Shown piece after piece: positions 1 through 10,942 of a stretch of DNA of 62,000 nucleotides. This DNA is from Nemertoderma westbladi (lineage: Eukaryota > Xenacoelomorpha > Nemertodermatida > Nemertodermatidae): positions 1 through 62,000 of the forward strand of contig JAUCBJ010008499.1 of NCBI GenBank assembly GCA_032718475.1, read 5' to 3'. How positions within the stretch are numbered: position 1 is the stretch's first letter; every line of letters begins with the position of its first letter. The notes beneath the pieces were generated by a model, which was not told where the DNA came from, ran no database searches, and saw nothing but the letters and a program-made list of their open reading frames with translations. The position numbers and the translations under genes were made by a program.

Positions 1-3000
1 ATTAAGTATATATGGTGAATCTGGAATAAGGCTTATGTATATAGGCAATCTGAGGGTTATCAGGACAAACACGTAATTTGCGATATTATATTATATACAT
101 ATACTTAATTGTCCGTACTTGTGTGTTGGATTTTTATTTGGTTTACTTGATTGTAAGACGGTATTAATTATTTATGTTATGTTGTCCTTATGGCGTGTCT
201 TATGCTGCACATGTTGGATATGACAAACATAAGAAATGACATGCTCTATACTTATAGTGTTATAGTGAGTGGAACGGCATGTCATTACGAAAACCGAGCT
301 CTCCCTGCAATGCCATCGCTTAAAGCTAGCCGCATACTGCCATAGCCAAAACATCACCGAAATTGAAAGATGCTTTTTGCTGACTGCCTGATAGGAAACA
401 TAAGTTTGCAGGCATTGTCGTACCATGGTACAGGTACGTTATGTATGTTATGGAATATATTTATGGATCTGTGTAATGCGTAGTTACACATACATAAACA
501 AAAAGTTCCAGAACATTGTGTAAATAATACAATAAATGGCTTTCAGCGAACGCTAATTCTTGCAAACTTTGAACGCCTATATCTCAGCTGTTTCTCAACG
601 AAACGCAGACATTGTTACATATTTGGAATCCTTGTAATGCAAGCTTTCCAATTATATATACAAACCGATGCTAATGTAAAGAATGACCGCGATACGAAGG
701 ATGCAAAATACACTTTTTTAAAACGCTTATAGAAAAAATTTAAAGACAAAACCGAAAATTCAACTTGTGTTTCAAATTTCAAGCAATATGATAAAGATTT
801 ATAGAAAAATTTGGGGGATGGAAAATCTGTGGAATATAGAAAAGTCTGTGCTATAAGAAAATGGCACTATATTACGGGTCAACTTAATTCTTAACTTAAC
901 ATTTTAACCAGTTAAGACTTGTTTGTTTACTATATATACCGTATCGCCTATAAGGAAGAATTCATAAAGAATTAGAATCGCATACCGTTTACAATTTTCT
1001 ATTTCCAGAAATTATCTAACAAATGGAAATTTCAATTAAAATTTGGATTCGAAAATAATACCAGGACCAGCATCGTAAACTACGAAAACAATACCAGTAT
1101 CCTAAACTAGGCCTAAGTAACTTGAATTTCGTCCTATTTTGGCCTTATTTGGTCCTAGTTTGGAAACTTTTTAGGAAATTCGTTTAGTTTTACATGTGAC
1201 GACTCTAATAAGATTGTTTGAAATATCATTACAAATAATATGTACTGGCAAGAAAAACAAATTTTCGGTTACATTTCAAATTTAGAACATTATACACAAT
1301 CTCGTGGAATATAGCCTTGAATCTCAGCGACACCACCCCAAACCCCACCCAGAAAATTTTCCACACAAAATCTATCGAACATTCATAAAAATGAATGTAA
1401 TTGGATACAGAGATCAAGAGATTGTTTGAGCTACGAACTTTTTACCATTACCTATCTCATCTCATCACCATTACTCAATCCCTATCCCTAAGTTATGAAA
1501 AATTAATAATTACGACCGGTAATTACAACTTCGCTTCTGACTCCGTCATCTAATAATATTTATTTAATGTAATATACTTACCAGTAACTGCACTGTGACT
1601 GTGAGTGCGACAAACGGTCCATATATACGATGTTCTGAATCGCACTTATTGTAAATATATTTTTGGCTATATACAGTTATGAAGATGAGCCAAATTTACA
1701 TTGACTAAGGAAATGGCTAAAATCTACATACAGTCAAGTGCCAGACTGCCACACAGATTTAGATTTAGCAACTATTTACCAATTTTAGCAACTTTTGCAA
1801 TTATCGGTACATGGCGGCATGGTAGCGGAGCGGTAGGCACAGTGCTAGGTTTTTGTTTGTGCACTGAACGCTACGCAGCTATGTCAAGCATTGGAAAACT
1901 GCGCTTACAAATTATATTGGTATATTATATTATATATAATATATCTTTATGTGCACATTAATACACATATAGCTTAAATTGTAGTAAACAAATGATCATG
2001 GTGGTAAACAAACGTTTAGATTTGTAAACAAAAGTTTACAAATGTGTAACAAAAGTTTACAAAAGTGTACAAATGTTTAAAGTGATAAGCAAATCTTAAA
2101 TCACAATAACTGCAAATTAATTAATTTGATGAGAAAGTAAAGTTACAATGCCATCACAAATTTTTGTTATTTGAATTTCACATAATCATTGTCCCTTGTG
2201 GAAACATTTTAAGGAAATTCATTTAATTTACACGCGATTAAAGAAAATTTAAGAAGGGGATGGATGAAATGATCCGTAATCTGATTGTTGATTACAATAC
2301 AATACCGGTAGGCCTACATGTGTAAATATTGTCCCATAAAAACTACATAATATTGAATTCAGCGTCTTCCAATATATAAGTCACAACATAAACTAAGTGC
2401 ACGAAATTGTGATAAGAAAATTCAGTGAAAACTTAAAAAATATAAAAAACGACTACACTACACTACCGGTAGATATTAAATACCGAGAGTGGAAAAAAAA
2501 TAACCAACATTTATAGCTGTAATTATGGCAGTGCATTTTGCAAAGTCTGCGTTGCCTGTTTGGGCATGTGTTCCCAACTACAAGACATAAAATATTTTTC
2601 ACATGCCGCGCGAAGCGCAAATTGGCCTACACAAACTCCACTCCAACATTTCGTTAAATTTTCACCGCACAGCCTCATTAAAAACGGTTAAATTGTCCTG
2701 TCCTGTCCATCCAAAATGGAATCCATACACATGATTAATCCGGCGTGCTTTACAATAAAAACGCACCAATTTGGCGCACAGCAAGCTCCAAAATCGCAAA
2801 GAGCGCCAGCTTTGGCGCGCCCAAAAATAAAGACCAGCACTGATTTGTTGGTTTAACAATTACGGTGAACTGCCTTAAAAATTCCACTACCTGTCTCGCT
2901 GTCTGCCAGAAGCCTGGTCAGCTGGTAGATCATGACCATAGACGGGCTTAGGCCTAGTTAGTTAATGCATTAACAATTTCGAATCCCTTCTTCTCGCCTT

Positions 3001-3442
3001 TCTTTATTATGTTATTGAGTCAGTCTGTTGTATGGTTACTGGCAGACTGCAGTGCAGGACTGGTGGTGGGTTACTGCAGGTGGATTTGGCGCGGTGGACC
3101 TCCAGTGGACACTCCTTCAAAATTGAAAGTGCATGGCATCATTGGCGCGCTTGAAAATTGTTTCAACGTTTGGAATGCTCACAAATTTTGTCAGCGCACA
3201 GTTTGCTTCGAAAATACATTCAGCGCATCGAGCATAAAATTGGTAGGCGCGCTATCCAGTGCACTTTATGGATGGATTCCATACAGCAGTCTGGGAAATT
3301 AGCCCAAAAGGGAAATTTTAAACTTCCCTATAGGGAAACTTTTATTACCCTATAGGGAAATTTTTGCATAGACGAATTCACTGAGGACATAGCGCATTAA
3401 ATTAGATATAGGTGATTCACCTCTACCCTCGGGCCACATTTG
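1..3442. other. AT-rich intergenic or intronic DNA, no gene seen
   Basis: No open frame here has protein-like composition, and I see no convincing exon with paired splice sites. The stretch is AT-rich with scattered TAGGCCTA and ACCGGT words. Around 2750-3250 there are several TTGGCGCGC-type CpG words. At 3320-3360 the palindrome CCCTATAGGG occurs twice within about 30 bases. I cannot tell intron from intergenic sequence. Confidence 0.5.
1983..2070 (+). repeat. cluster of GTAAACAAA words
   Basis: Three copies of GTAAACAAA-like sequence (about 1985, 2003 and 2024) are followed by related GTTTACAAA words. The word matches the forkhead-factor consensus RYAAAYA. It is equally likely a degenerate short tandem repeat, and no adjacent gene is visible to regulate. 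Confidence 0.3.
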
Positions 3443-3928
3443 TCATTGGCAGATATTCAGGAGGCTATTGAAAACCAGAACCGCATGATTCAGGTCGATA
3501 ATCGTCTTAACATTGTCGGCAGTTTGAATAATAACTTTCCTACAAAACAGGCTGTTCTAGAATGCATGTAGCATGCCCTCTCCACAGAAATTCAGTTTTC
3601 ATCACAGCCAATGACATTTGCCCCGACCTAAGAAGGAACTGCAATTTGCCCCGACCTAAAGACAGAAATAATGTGGCGAAGGTTGACGAGAGACCAACTA
3701 GATGCCTTTCACATTATTGGCAAAGCTCTTCTAAAATTCCTTCTGATACCCACCAGCTACGAATGCACCTGGCTGCGAAGGGGGGGGGGGGGGGGGGAAG
3801 GGAAAAGCCGCGTGATAAACGCAGTGAAAAAATTAACAGACATGTGGATGTGGAAACCCGAATCTGTAAAGATTATGGCTCCAACTGGAATCAGTTCTGT
3901 TTCCATTCTGCAATTGGAAAAAGTCTGA
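3443..3928 (+). pseudogene. Pif1/Helitron-type helicase fragment, decayed
   Basis: One frame reads from about 3443 to 3928, broken by in-frame stops at 3569-3571 and near 3629. From 3671 it contains LTRDQLDAFHIIGK, resembling the start of Pif1-like helicases of the LN-x-(D/E)Q-x-x-(A/I)F-x-x-I type. A glycine run then leads into GEGKSRVINAVKKL, a Walker A P-loop (GxxxxGKS), followed by VKIMAPTGIS, resembling the APTGxAA motif Ia. Helitron transposons and free-standing Pif1 helicases both carry these motifs; I see no Rep nuclease motifs or Helitron ends. The glycines are encoded by an 18-base G run (3780-3797), whose length change would shift the frame. Only the first third of a helicase is recognisable, so this is a dead fragment of a mobile element or a helicase pseudogene. 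Confidence 0.65.
3780..3797 (+). repeat. poly-G run of 18 inside helicase P-loop
   Basis: An uninterrupted run of 18 G sits exactly where the helicase fragment encodes its P-loop glycines. It is one of several G or C runs of 12 or more bases in the window and is prone to slippage and sequencing error. Confidence 0.85.
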
Positions 3929-4438
3929 CTGGTAGGCCTATTGTAGGACAAGGGCGTCTTTTACTAATTGCAACGCCTTCTTCTTGAGTGCAGATGGTCG
4001 CTGGGCTGGGACCGAGACGCAATGGCTTGTTGACGAAAACTGCTGTTGACATGTTGGACTGGTTGAAGTACCAATTTAACTCTGAGTCGGAACTTTCAAG
4101 TCTATTGGTTCTGAAATTCAGTTCGAAATATCTCTTGCTCTTGCCATTTCACTAAGAGTAGAGCCATTGAGATCTATTGATCCATTTCATACCAATATAA
4201 ACTGATAAAGCTCTGCCGGCACCAGTACAGTAGTAATAATCAGATAAATACAGTAATAAATAACTGAATCCATCAACAGTACATCCACGTGACGGATGGT
4301 AATATCGACTTGCCAGTGTCGCAGTGTGGCGAACTGGCGAAATCACAAGACCAAATTTAAATCTAAATTTTAAATTAAAAATCCAATTTTGAATTGGCCC
4401 TACAGCGAAAATAGAAAGGAATCTAGGAATAAAACCGT

Positions 4439-5067
4439 CAGGGATCGTACGGTACTACCGATACCGCTACCGCAAATACCGCGCTTTCTACTACCGCTAC
4501 CGCAAATGCCAACTACTGCGGTATTTGCGGTAGTTGGTTTTTAGTTTTTTTCTATTTACCGTAGGCAATTTCCAATTGGGGCGCTGTTTCTGCCTGCCCA
4601 TTGAATTTATGTTAATTTGATAATTGAAAAATAAGTATATACCGGTACCTAAGAAATAAAACTTTTACCGGTACTGTAAACTGTGTTCCTAAAATAAGTT
4701 GAAGTTCATATCAATCATTCATATGATCATATGTCATAACAGGCTGAAACAGCAGCAATAGTAATAGATTCGCATTGTGTAGCGTATTTTCTGTCAACAA
4801 AAACAAAAAGAAATTAAAATTTATTAATTCAAGAAAACAATTTACCAAAAATAAACGCCACAATTTAAAAAAAAAGTCGTCAAAAAGTGAGTATCTAACT
4901 ATCTAACTTCATTCATCCATCTAAATGTTTTGCTGCCGCAACTACCGCTACCGCGGTAAATACCCCTACCAGCCTACCGCAAGGCCATACCGGTACCGTT
5001 ACCGGTACCGGTACCGTTACCGGTACCGTTACCGCAAAAATTTACTATTACTACCATACGATCCCTG
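4439..5067. mobile_element. non-autonomous hAT-type MITE, 629 bp
   Basis: The element begins CAGGGATCGTACGGTA and ends with the inverse TACCATACGATCCCTG, one mismatch in 16. It is flanked on both sides by the same eight bases, AAAACCGT (4431-4438 and 5068-5075). An 8-bp duplication with a CAGGG terminus is the hAT superfamily pattern. The subterminal parts are dense in ACCGCTACCGC and ACCGGTACCG words on both arms, likely transposase-binding repeats and able to fold. There is no transposase frame, so movement would need an enzyme supplied in trans. The exact duplication suggests a fairly recent insertion. Confidence 0.82.
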
Positions 5068-5320
5068 AAAACCGTACCATGAATTTTAAAACTAACTTGA
5101 AAAACTAAATACTAACTTAAAACTAACTTGAAAAAATATCAATATTTACTTTCCAGAATAAATTATAGGCATGTCATGTCCAAATGAAATTTAGCATGTC
5201 CTGACGATAATAAGAAATTAACTGATTAAATCCAAATTTAAATTCATATATCCAAATTTGAATCATTTTTTTTAATTTAGAATCTATTAAAATTAATGTC
5301 ATGTACCCGACCTGTACACG

Positions 5321-6258
5321 TACAGTACGGTCCTACTAATTACCCAACTTTACCCAAATCTACCCAACTTTACCCAAACTTACCCAACTTTACCCCAACT
5401 TTTTACCCAACTTTACCCAACTTTACCCCACTTTACCCAATACCACCCAACTTTACCCAACTTTACCCAATCGAATACCCAACTACCTATCTGCCGACCA
5501 GTGATGCAATACAGTACAGCAGAAGGCTTACTTACTTACTACAGTACCGGACCAGTAGGCCTACTGTCTGACAGTAGCATTCCAGCAGTCTGTCAGACTG
5601 TACAGCTGTAATACAGTAGGTCATAGTAGGAATGGTTTGTATCAGTGTAGGCCTATGCAGCTATGGCTTCATGTTTATAGCTGTATACAGTATAGTCAGA
5701 TAGTCATACTCCAGTCAGCCAGTACTTATAATCATAACATAACACATCCAGACATCAATAAAATGATCAATATGGCTGTATGAGGGTGCATTTCGGGGTA
5801 GTGATGTTCTATAGAATAGACTTTAGTTTATTGTTTTGGTTAGAATAACGTGCCACTATAACCTGTTCCTTTCCCTAAATTGAGAATTTAACATTCAGGT
5901 TGAGATATGCATCAAGTTTCCCTCTGCAGCCTTGCCTCCACTCCAATCAGCCATTGGCAGATTGGATATGGTAGATAGGCCTAACTACTGAACTAATTGA
6001 TTAGGCCTGATGATGGATTGATGGATTGAAATGATTGGGTAAAGTTGGGTGGTATTGGGTAAAGTTGGGTAAAGTGGATTGGGTAATTGATTGGGTGAAG
6101 TTGGGTAAAGTTGGGTGGTATTGGGTAAAGTGTGGTAAAGTGGGGTAAAGTTGGGTAAAAAGTTGGGTAAAATTGGGTAAAGTTGGGTGAAGTTGGGTAA
6201 AGTTGGGTGGAGTTGGGTAAAGTTGGGTATTTAGTAGGACCCCGTACAGTATGGTACT
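5321..6258. mobile_element. foldback element with TTTACCCAAC-repeat arms
   Basis: The left arm (5321-5480) is TACAGTACGGTCCTACTAA followed by about 15 degenerate units of TTTACCCAAC. The right arm (6035-6258) is the reverse complement: GTTGGGTAAA units followed by TTAGTAGGACCCCGTACAGTA. About 550 bases of unrelated DNA separate them. The arms would form a long imperfect hairpin. The exact ends and any target duplication are not clear, so the class is open. The open frames in the arms come from the repeat and are not genes. Confidence 0.6.
5828..5875 (+). repeat. dispersed repeat, TTGTTTTGGTTAGA family
   Basis: TTATTGTTTTGGTTAGAATA is followed by CTATAACCTGTTCCTTT. The same two-part word recurs near 10550, 18010, 18220 (inverted), 24680 (inverted), 33850, 33930 and 59015 (inverted), so this is a fragment of a dispersed family. 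Confidence 0.5.
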
Positions 6259-6690
6259 AATTTTGAATTCAGCAATCCAGTAAGTGAGTATGAGTACCGT
6301 AAGAAAATGGAAATGTTTGAACGCTAATAAGTCTGTCACTAATGATAAACATGTTGTCTCCGGTTCTGTAACTAGGGTGAAAGGGGGCCTGCAGCAGCGT
6401 AACATTTGCCTAGTTTTCCTTTCGAATTATTAATGCATATTTTCCTCTGTTTTAACTATACACTCACTATTATACAGCTATACATATATTGATTAAATAG
6501 CATTGAGTAAACTTTATAGCTTTATATGAGTACCGGTAGCGGCCCAAACCCTAAATAAAGCAGTAGGCCTAATTTAACCCTAACCATAAGTCATGAGGCT
6601 CTAATCTAATAAATTTTGTGGAATTTAGAACATTACCGGTACTATCAATCAGACTATTGGCCATTTATCAATTTTCACCCTGTGCAAATC
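6259..6690. other. no gene seen
   Basis: AT-rich sequence between the foldback element and the G/C hairpin region. I find no exon, RNA gene or clear repeat boundary in it. Confidence 0.5.
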
Positions 6691-7185
6691 AATCCCCGGT
6701 TAAATTTCCCTAGTGTATTCTCACTCGCGGTGTATTTTTAATTGTATCTTCTACAGTAGTACCGGTACTTTACTATATAGAAATCTCCAGTTTTTCTCAC
6801 CAGCGTGTGTTTCTCTGTGTACAAGAGGTAACTGTGGTCTTAACTGTTGGCTTATATCGAATTTAAATAATATTGTAATTGAAAATAATACGGGGGGGGG
6901 GGGGGGGGGGGGTAAAAATACACTGAGGGGCAGTGTATTCTTACCCCCCCCCCCCCCCCCCCCCCCCCTTGTTAGATTTCACTAAAATATCACCCAGACA
7001 GCCAGATAGTAGGTTCACCCCCGGTTAAAATACAGAAATACCCTAGTCACATAGTGAATTCTAACCGAGTGGGGGGGGGGGGGGGGGGGGCAGGGGGGGG
7101 GGGGGGTGTGTGAAAATACACTGGTGAATTTTAACCAGGGAGGGTGCATTATTAGGGGGGTGGAAATTCTCTGCTACACCGGGTG
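6691..7185. repeat. repeat region with CCGGTTAAA words and G/C homopolymers
   Basis: Related words recur in both orientations: CCCCGGTTAAATTTCCCTAG near 6693, CCCCCGGTTAAAATAC near 7018, GAATTCTAACCG near 7056 and GAATTTTAACCAGGG near 7126. They surround the hairpin at 6892-6968 and G runs at 7071-7090 and 7093-7106. The layout suggests overlapping foldback copies of one family whose ends I cannot fix. Confidence 0.45.
6892..6968. repeat. G21-spacer-C25 perfect hairpin
   Basis: A run of 21 G (6892-6912) is followed by TAAAAATACACTGAGGGG, then CAGTGTATTCTTA, then a run of 25 C (6944-6968). AATACACTG pairs with CAGTGTATT, so the whole 77 bases form one hairpin with a GC stem of about 21 pairs. 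Either strand could also form quadruplex or i-motif structure. Confidence 0.9.
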
Positions 7186-8667
7186 GAATTGGAATTTGAA
7201 TTTTTTATTAGACATCAAATACAGAAATACTCAAATCACCAGATGGGGTGACTTGAGACACCATACATTCCCATATATATATGTTTTTGCTTTAAATTTT
7301 GAAATATAGTCTTCTGCCCGGATATCGTTTGAAAAAATGTATTTTTATCAAAAAACTAATTGTCAGACCACCTTGAGGACCATTTAAAATTTTAATTTAT
7401 TAGAATTTTAAAATGAGTCACACACGCTCTAGAACTTCTAGTTTACTCTTCAAATTTTGACATGACGCTCATTTTTTGTCAAAGATGTCAGGTAAAAAAG
7501 CTCATGAACATAGCTATAATCAGAGCTCTCCACCAGAGCCTCCAATATTGCATTTTTTGCCATTTTTCAGATTCTTCACCCAGATATTCAGTCATACAGA
7601 CTATCTGATTATCAGTTTACTTACCTGCTTACTAAAGTTATATGATTCGAATCATTATGAGTCACTCTAACCGGGAAAACTAAAATAACAGATAAACTAG
7701 TTGTCAGACTAATGTACTGAGGTCTCAAATGTGGACATTTTTCAAAAATTCGCATTTTTGAGGCAACTTTGAAATCGTCTGACAACTTTCTGATTAATAG
7801 TTTATTCATTTAGTAATAAAAATATTGAAGTTCAGGCATCGTTTATTTAGAATCACATACAATTAACATTAAACTGATAATCAGATCAACTGCAGACACC
7901 ACTTCAAATAATGTGCTTCACTGGTTTTTGGAATTTCGCCAAATTTAAAACATCAATATTTCGAGAACGGCTAAACCAAATCGGCTGAAATTTTCACCAC
8001 ATCGTTTTTTCACCAGAATTGATAAGTGGTTAAAATTTCGTCAAAAATTTCCGACCCTTGCCACACCGATTGGTCGAATTAGCATGGAATGACCCTATAG
8101 CTCCATATAGTAGTGCTACTCATGTATCATTTTAAACTAAACATGTTAAGGGGTGAGATGAATGAGAGACACTGAGTAGAGTACCGGTATATTTTTAAAA
8201 AATTTGCCATAAAACAAACCCATATATTCAATACATGGAGTTTGTTTTACAGCAATTTTCATTATTTTTATAACAAAATTAATGATGATAAACCTACGAT
8301 TGATTATAGTTAAGTAGAAAGTAGACCAATCAGCCAATAGGGGTATTAGAAACGATTATTAACAATTCAGCAATTAGGCATTATTACTGAATTATATACT
8401 GCTACTGCATTACTACAATTATTATTACAAATATGAATATTAATAAAGAGTTTTAGTGAAGTTTAAGAAAGTAAGTCACTTAAGTCTGTAAGTGTGGTAA
8501 AATAATGGCACCCGGATTTTTATATACAGTAGTTAAGTACAGAAGTAGACCAATATTATAAAATTACACTGCATATTAATAGTTAAGTCAGTAAGTAGAC
8601 AAACATTCAGACATTAGAAATCGTATTATTAACAATCTGAATATTCTGCCTTATTTATTACCTTACT
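7186..8667. other. no gene seen
   Basis: AT-rich sequence with short open frames of 60-67 codons that show no protein-like composition. The stretch 7960-8100 (AAATCGGCTGAAATTTTCACC and what follows) resembles text of old interspersed repeats. I can give it no class. Confidence 0.4.
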
Positions 8668-8672
8668 GTATT

Positions 8673-9231
8673 CAGTCGGGGAGAAGTTCTATTTTCAAGA
8701 TGAAATTTCAACTTTATTTTTTAAAATTCAACTTTTTATTAAAATTCAACTTTTGGAGTAGAGTTTAAAATTCATCATTTTTTTTTTAATTCAACTTTTG
8801 GAGAAGCTTTGGAAATAGGCCTACTGACAGACTGAAATATGGAATTGGAATCCATTACTGGTATTCCATTGTATAATAATTATGACATTCAGCGGTAATT
8901 CAGTAATTTAATACATCTAATAAATTCCCATAGTATTTCAGCTAATTTGCAAATGTAATTTCACTTAAAATGTTTTTAAAAAAAGTATTCCCGACGGTCA
9001 CGGTGAAAGTTTTTATTCCATCAGTAATGAGGGTTAATTTTTCGAGTTACCAGTTCTGCAGTTACATTGATAAAAACAATCAAAACACCCATTCTGTCAG
9101 TCTGTGACGTCTTGGGGGCCTTCTGCGCCTCCTGCCATTTCAGAGTTGAATTTACAATTACAACTTAAAAGTTGAATTTAAAAAAAGTTTTAAATTTCAA
9201 CTCAGTTGAAATCTAAACTTCTCCCCGACTG
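8673..9231. mobile_element. small TIR element, 559 bp, possible 5-bp TSD
   Basis: The element starts CAGTCGGGGAGAAGTT and ends with its exact reverse complement AACTTCTCCCCGACTG, a 16-bp perfect terminal inverted repeat. GTATT flanks both sides (8668-8672 and 9232-9236). Internally, AAATTCAACTTTT words are repeated on the left and inverted on the right. No coding frame is present. A 5-bp duplication does not point firmly to one superfamily, so I leave the class open. Confidence 0.7.
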
Positions 9232-9236
9232 GTATT

Positions 9237-10386
9237 ACAGTATTATGTGCTGCATTATATATCATAATTATTGTTCTGAAATACCAGTATATAATACCTA
9301 AAATACCAGTAATAAGTCAGACCGGTACTACTGTAAAAACAACGGTTTTTGTGGGTCCATCGTCCATCTAACATTGTTTCGTAATCCTTTATTTATTCTT
9401 TTAATCCACCAAAAATATTTTAATTTACTTTTTTCGCAGAAAAAAAAATAAAAATCAATACAATCCAATTGTTTTATAGGCCTAGGCAAGGCGTAAATAC
9501 CAAATATAAGATAAAATTTGCTGTGTGGTATTGTTGATTGTATGTAATAAATCTATGGTGCATTTATTAGTTTACTGAAGTTGAAGTTATTAAACAGTTA
9601 ATTATTAGGCAGTTAGCGAGTCTGCGTCTGCGAGTTAGGCCCTATACAATCTGACAATAAAATTACTTAATAAAATTACCCACGCGGTACACGATTCTGA
9701 AATTCAGACATTGCATGTGCATGTCAGCAGGTTCTGTACAGTCAGACAGTACAGCACTATAGTACTGCAGTACACAGTAGGATAGAAATTAACTTAGATC
9801 CTGCAATGCTGCAAAGCCTGAATTTGGTGATCTTAAAACTTAGATCCTACTCACTGACACAAGGACTAGCCTACTTGATTAATACCAAAATGATATCAAA
9901 ATGATATATCATTAAACGTCGTAAATGACAATAAAAAATTAGGCCCCTATCTGCCTATGGGGCACCACAATATTCTGTGCACTCTCCAGGTATTAAGTAC
10001 TATTCCGCTAGGTCTAAAGTAGGGAAGGTTGAGTCATCTGCGTAGATCCTAACTAGGGAAATTACAGTCAAAGTCAGATAATTAGGCGAACTTGGTAATC
10101 ACCATGTTAGACGCGATGCAAACTTAGATCTTACGCTAGAAGCAAAGCGATTACATCGTACAATAACCAGATGATTATTTATTTATTATTATTTATTGTT
10201 GGATATATTATATGAACTTTTATTCTTTCATAAAAATCACTCCAAAGTAACCGTCGATACAAATTCAAGCCTAATAGATGGACGTTTTTCCTTTAAACCG
10301 ACCTACCAATTAATTATTTTTACTGTATAAAGTATTGCCTAGAATATTATTTTAGAAAGTTTGGGAACATTCTCTTGGAATTGGCT
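9237..10386. other. no gene seen
   Basis: AT-rich sequence with scattered TAGGCCTA, ACTTAGATC and short palindromic words. No exon, RNA gene or bounded repeat is evident. Confidence 0.45.
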
Positions 10387-10712
10387 ACTGACCGGGCCCA
10401 TTGACCGGACCCATTGCCGGACTCTCTAAATACCACATTGAAGCTTTATATTAGATTTATATTTTACTTGTGTATTATTGACCGGAACCTTATTACCTTA
10501 TTACTTTGTGACCGGACCCATAATCTTGTGACATGTGTTAACTTTCGTTTTATTGTTTTGGTTCCCCCAACGCGCCTCTGTAACCTTCTCCTTTACCAAC
10601 CTGCTCCTTTAAATAGCAATGGGTCCGGTCAACGGGTCCAGTCAAAATAGCAATGAGTCCGGTCAACGTGTCCGGTCAATTGAGCCGGTTAATTGGTGCG
10701 GTCTGTGCCTTT
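10387..10712. mobile_element. foldback element with GTCCGGTCAA ends
   Basis: The left side has GACCGGGCCCATTGACCGG repeated with variants. The right side has the inverse AATGGGTCCGGTCAACGG, AATGAGTCCGGTCAACG and further copies. Between them, about 10520-10622, lies a segment also found in both arms of the Mutator-like element near 18 kb, recognisable by ACATGTGTTAACTTTCG, then TATTGTTTTGGTTCCCCC, then CTCCTTTAAATAGCAATGG. The ends are not exact, and I see no certain target duplication. It ends just before the splice acceptor of the next feature. Confidence 0.5.
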
Positions 10713-10728
10713 CCCCCTTTTCTTCCAG

Positions 10729-10942
10729 TCGTTGGCACTATGACGAAATACTAGGTTTTGGCAGTAGACGCTTCGATACACTGATGTACTTTTTTGACCC
10801 TGCGTTACAAATGGGTGATCCGTACAGTGGTACTCACGCAGTATTTACAAGCCTCTCTAATCTAAGAACTTTAGCAGAGTTTCGGCCATCTAGGTCATAT
10901 ATAGATGACCCCGATTTCAACATGTTCCGGTTTTCAATTTGA
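10729..10942 (+). CDS. putative terminal coding exon, protein unrecognised
   Basis: A strong acceptor, CCTTTCCCCCTTTTCTTCCAG, ends at 10728. From the second base after it one frame runs about 70 codons to TGA at 10940-10942, beginning RWHYDEILGFGSRRFDTLMY and ending YIDDPDFNMFRFSI. Balanced, aromatic- and Asp-rich composition with no low complexity makes it the most exon-like segment in the first 25 kb. The frame also opens upstream through the repeat at 10619, but that part is repeat-derived, so the acceptor is the more credible boundary. I see no signal peptide or membrane segment and do not recognise the family. The preceding exons must lie upstream across a long intron, perhaps outside the window. 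It could be a decayed exon, and its expression is untested. Confidence 0.5.

Noticed and set aside
3009-3355. Overlapping frames near 3.0-3.35 kb
   Set aside because: Two frames overlap in CpG-word-rich repeat-like DNA without splice sites or protein-like features.
5321-6258. TTTACCC/GGGTAAA arrays as internal telomeric repeats
   Set aside because: The unit is TTTACCCAAC with variants, not TTAGGG, and the two arms form an inverted pair, which fits a foldback element.
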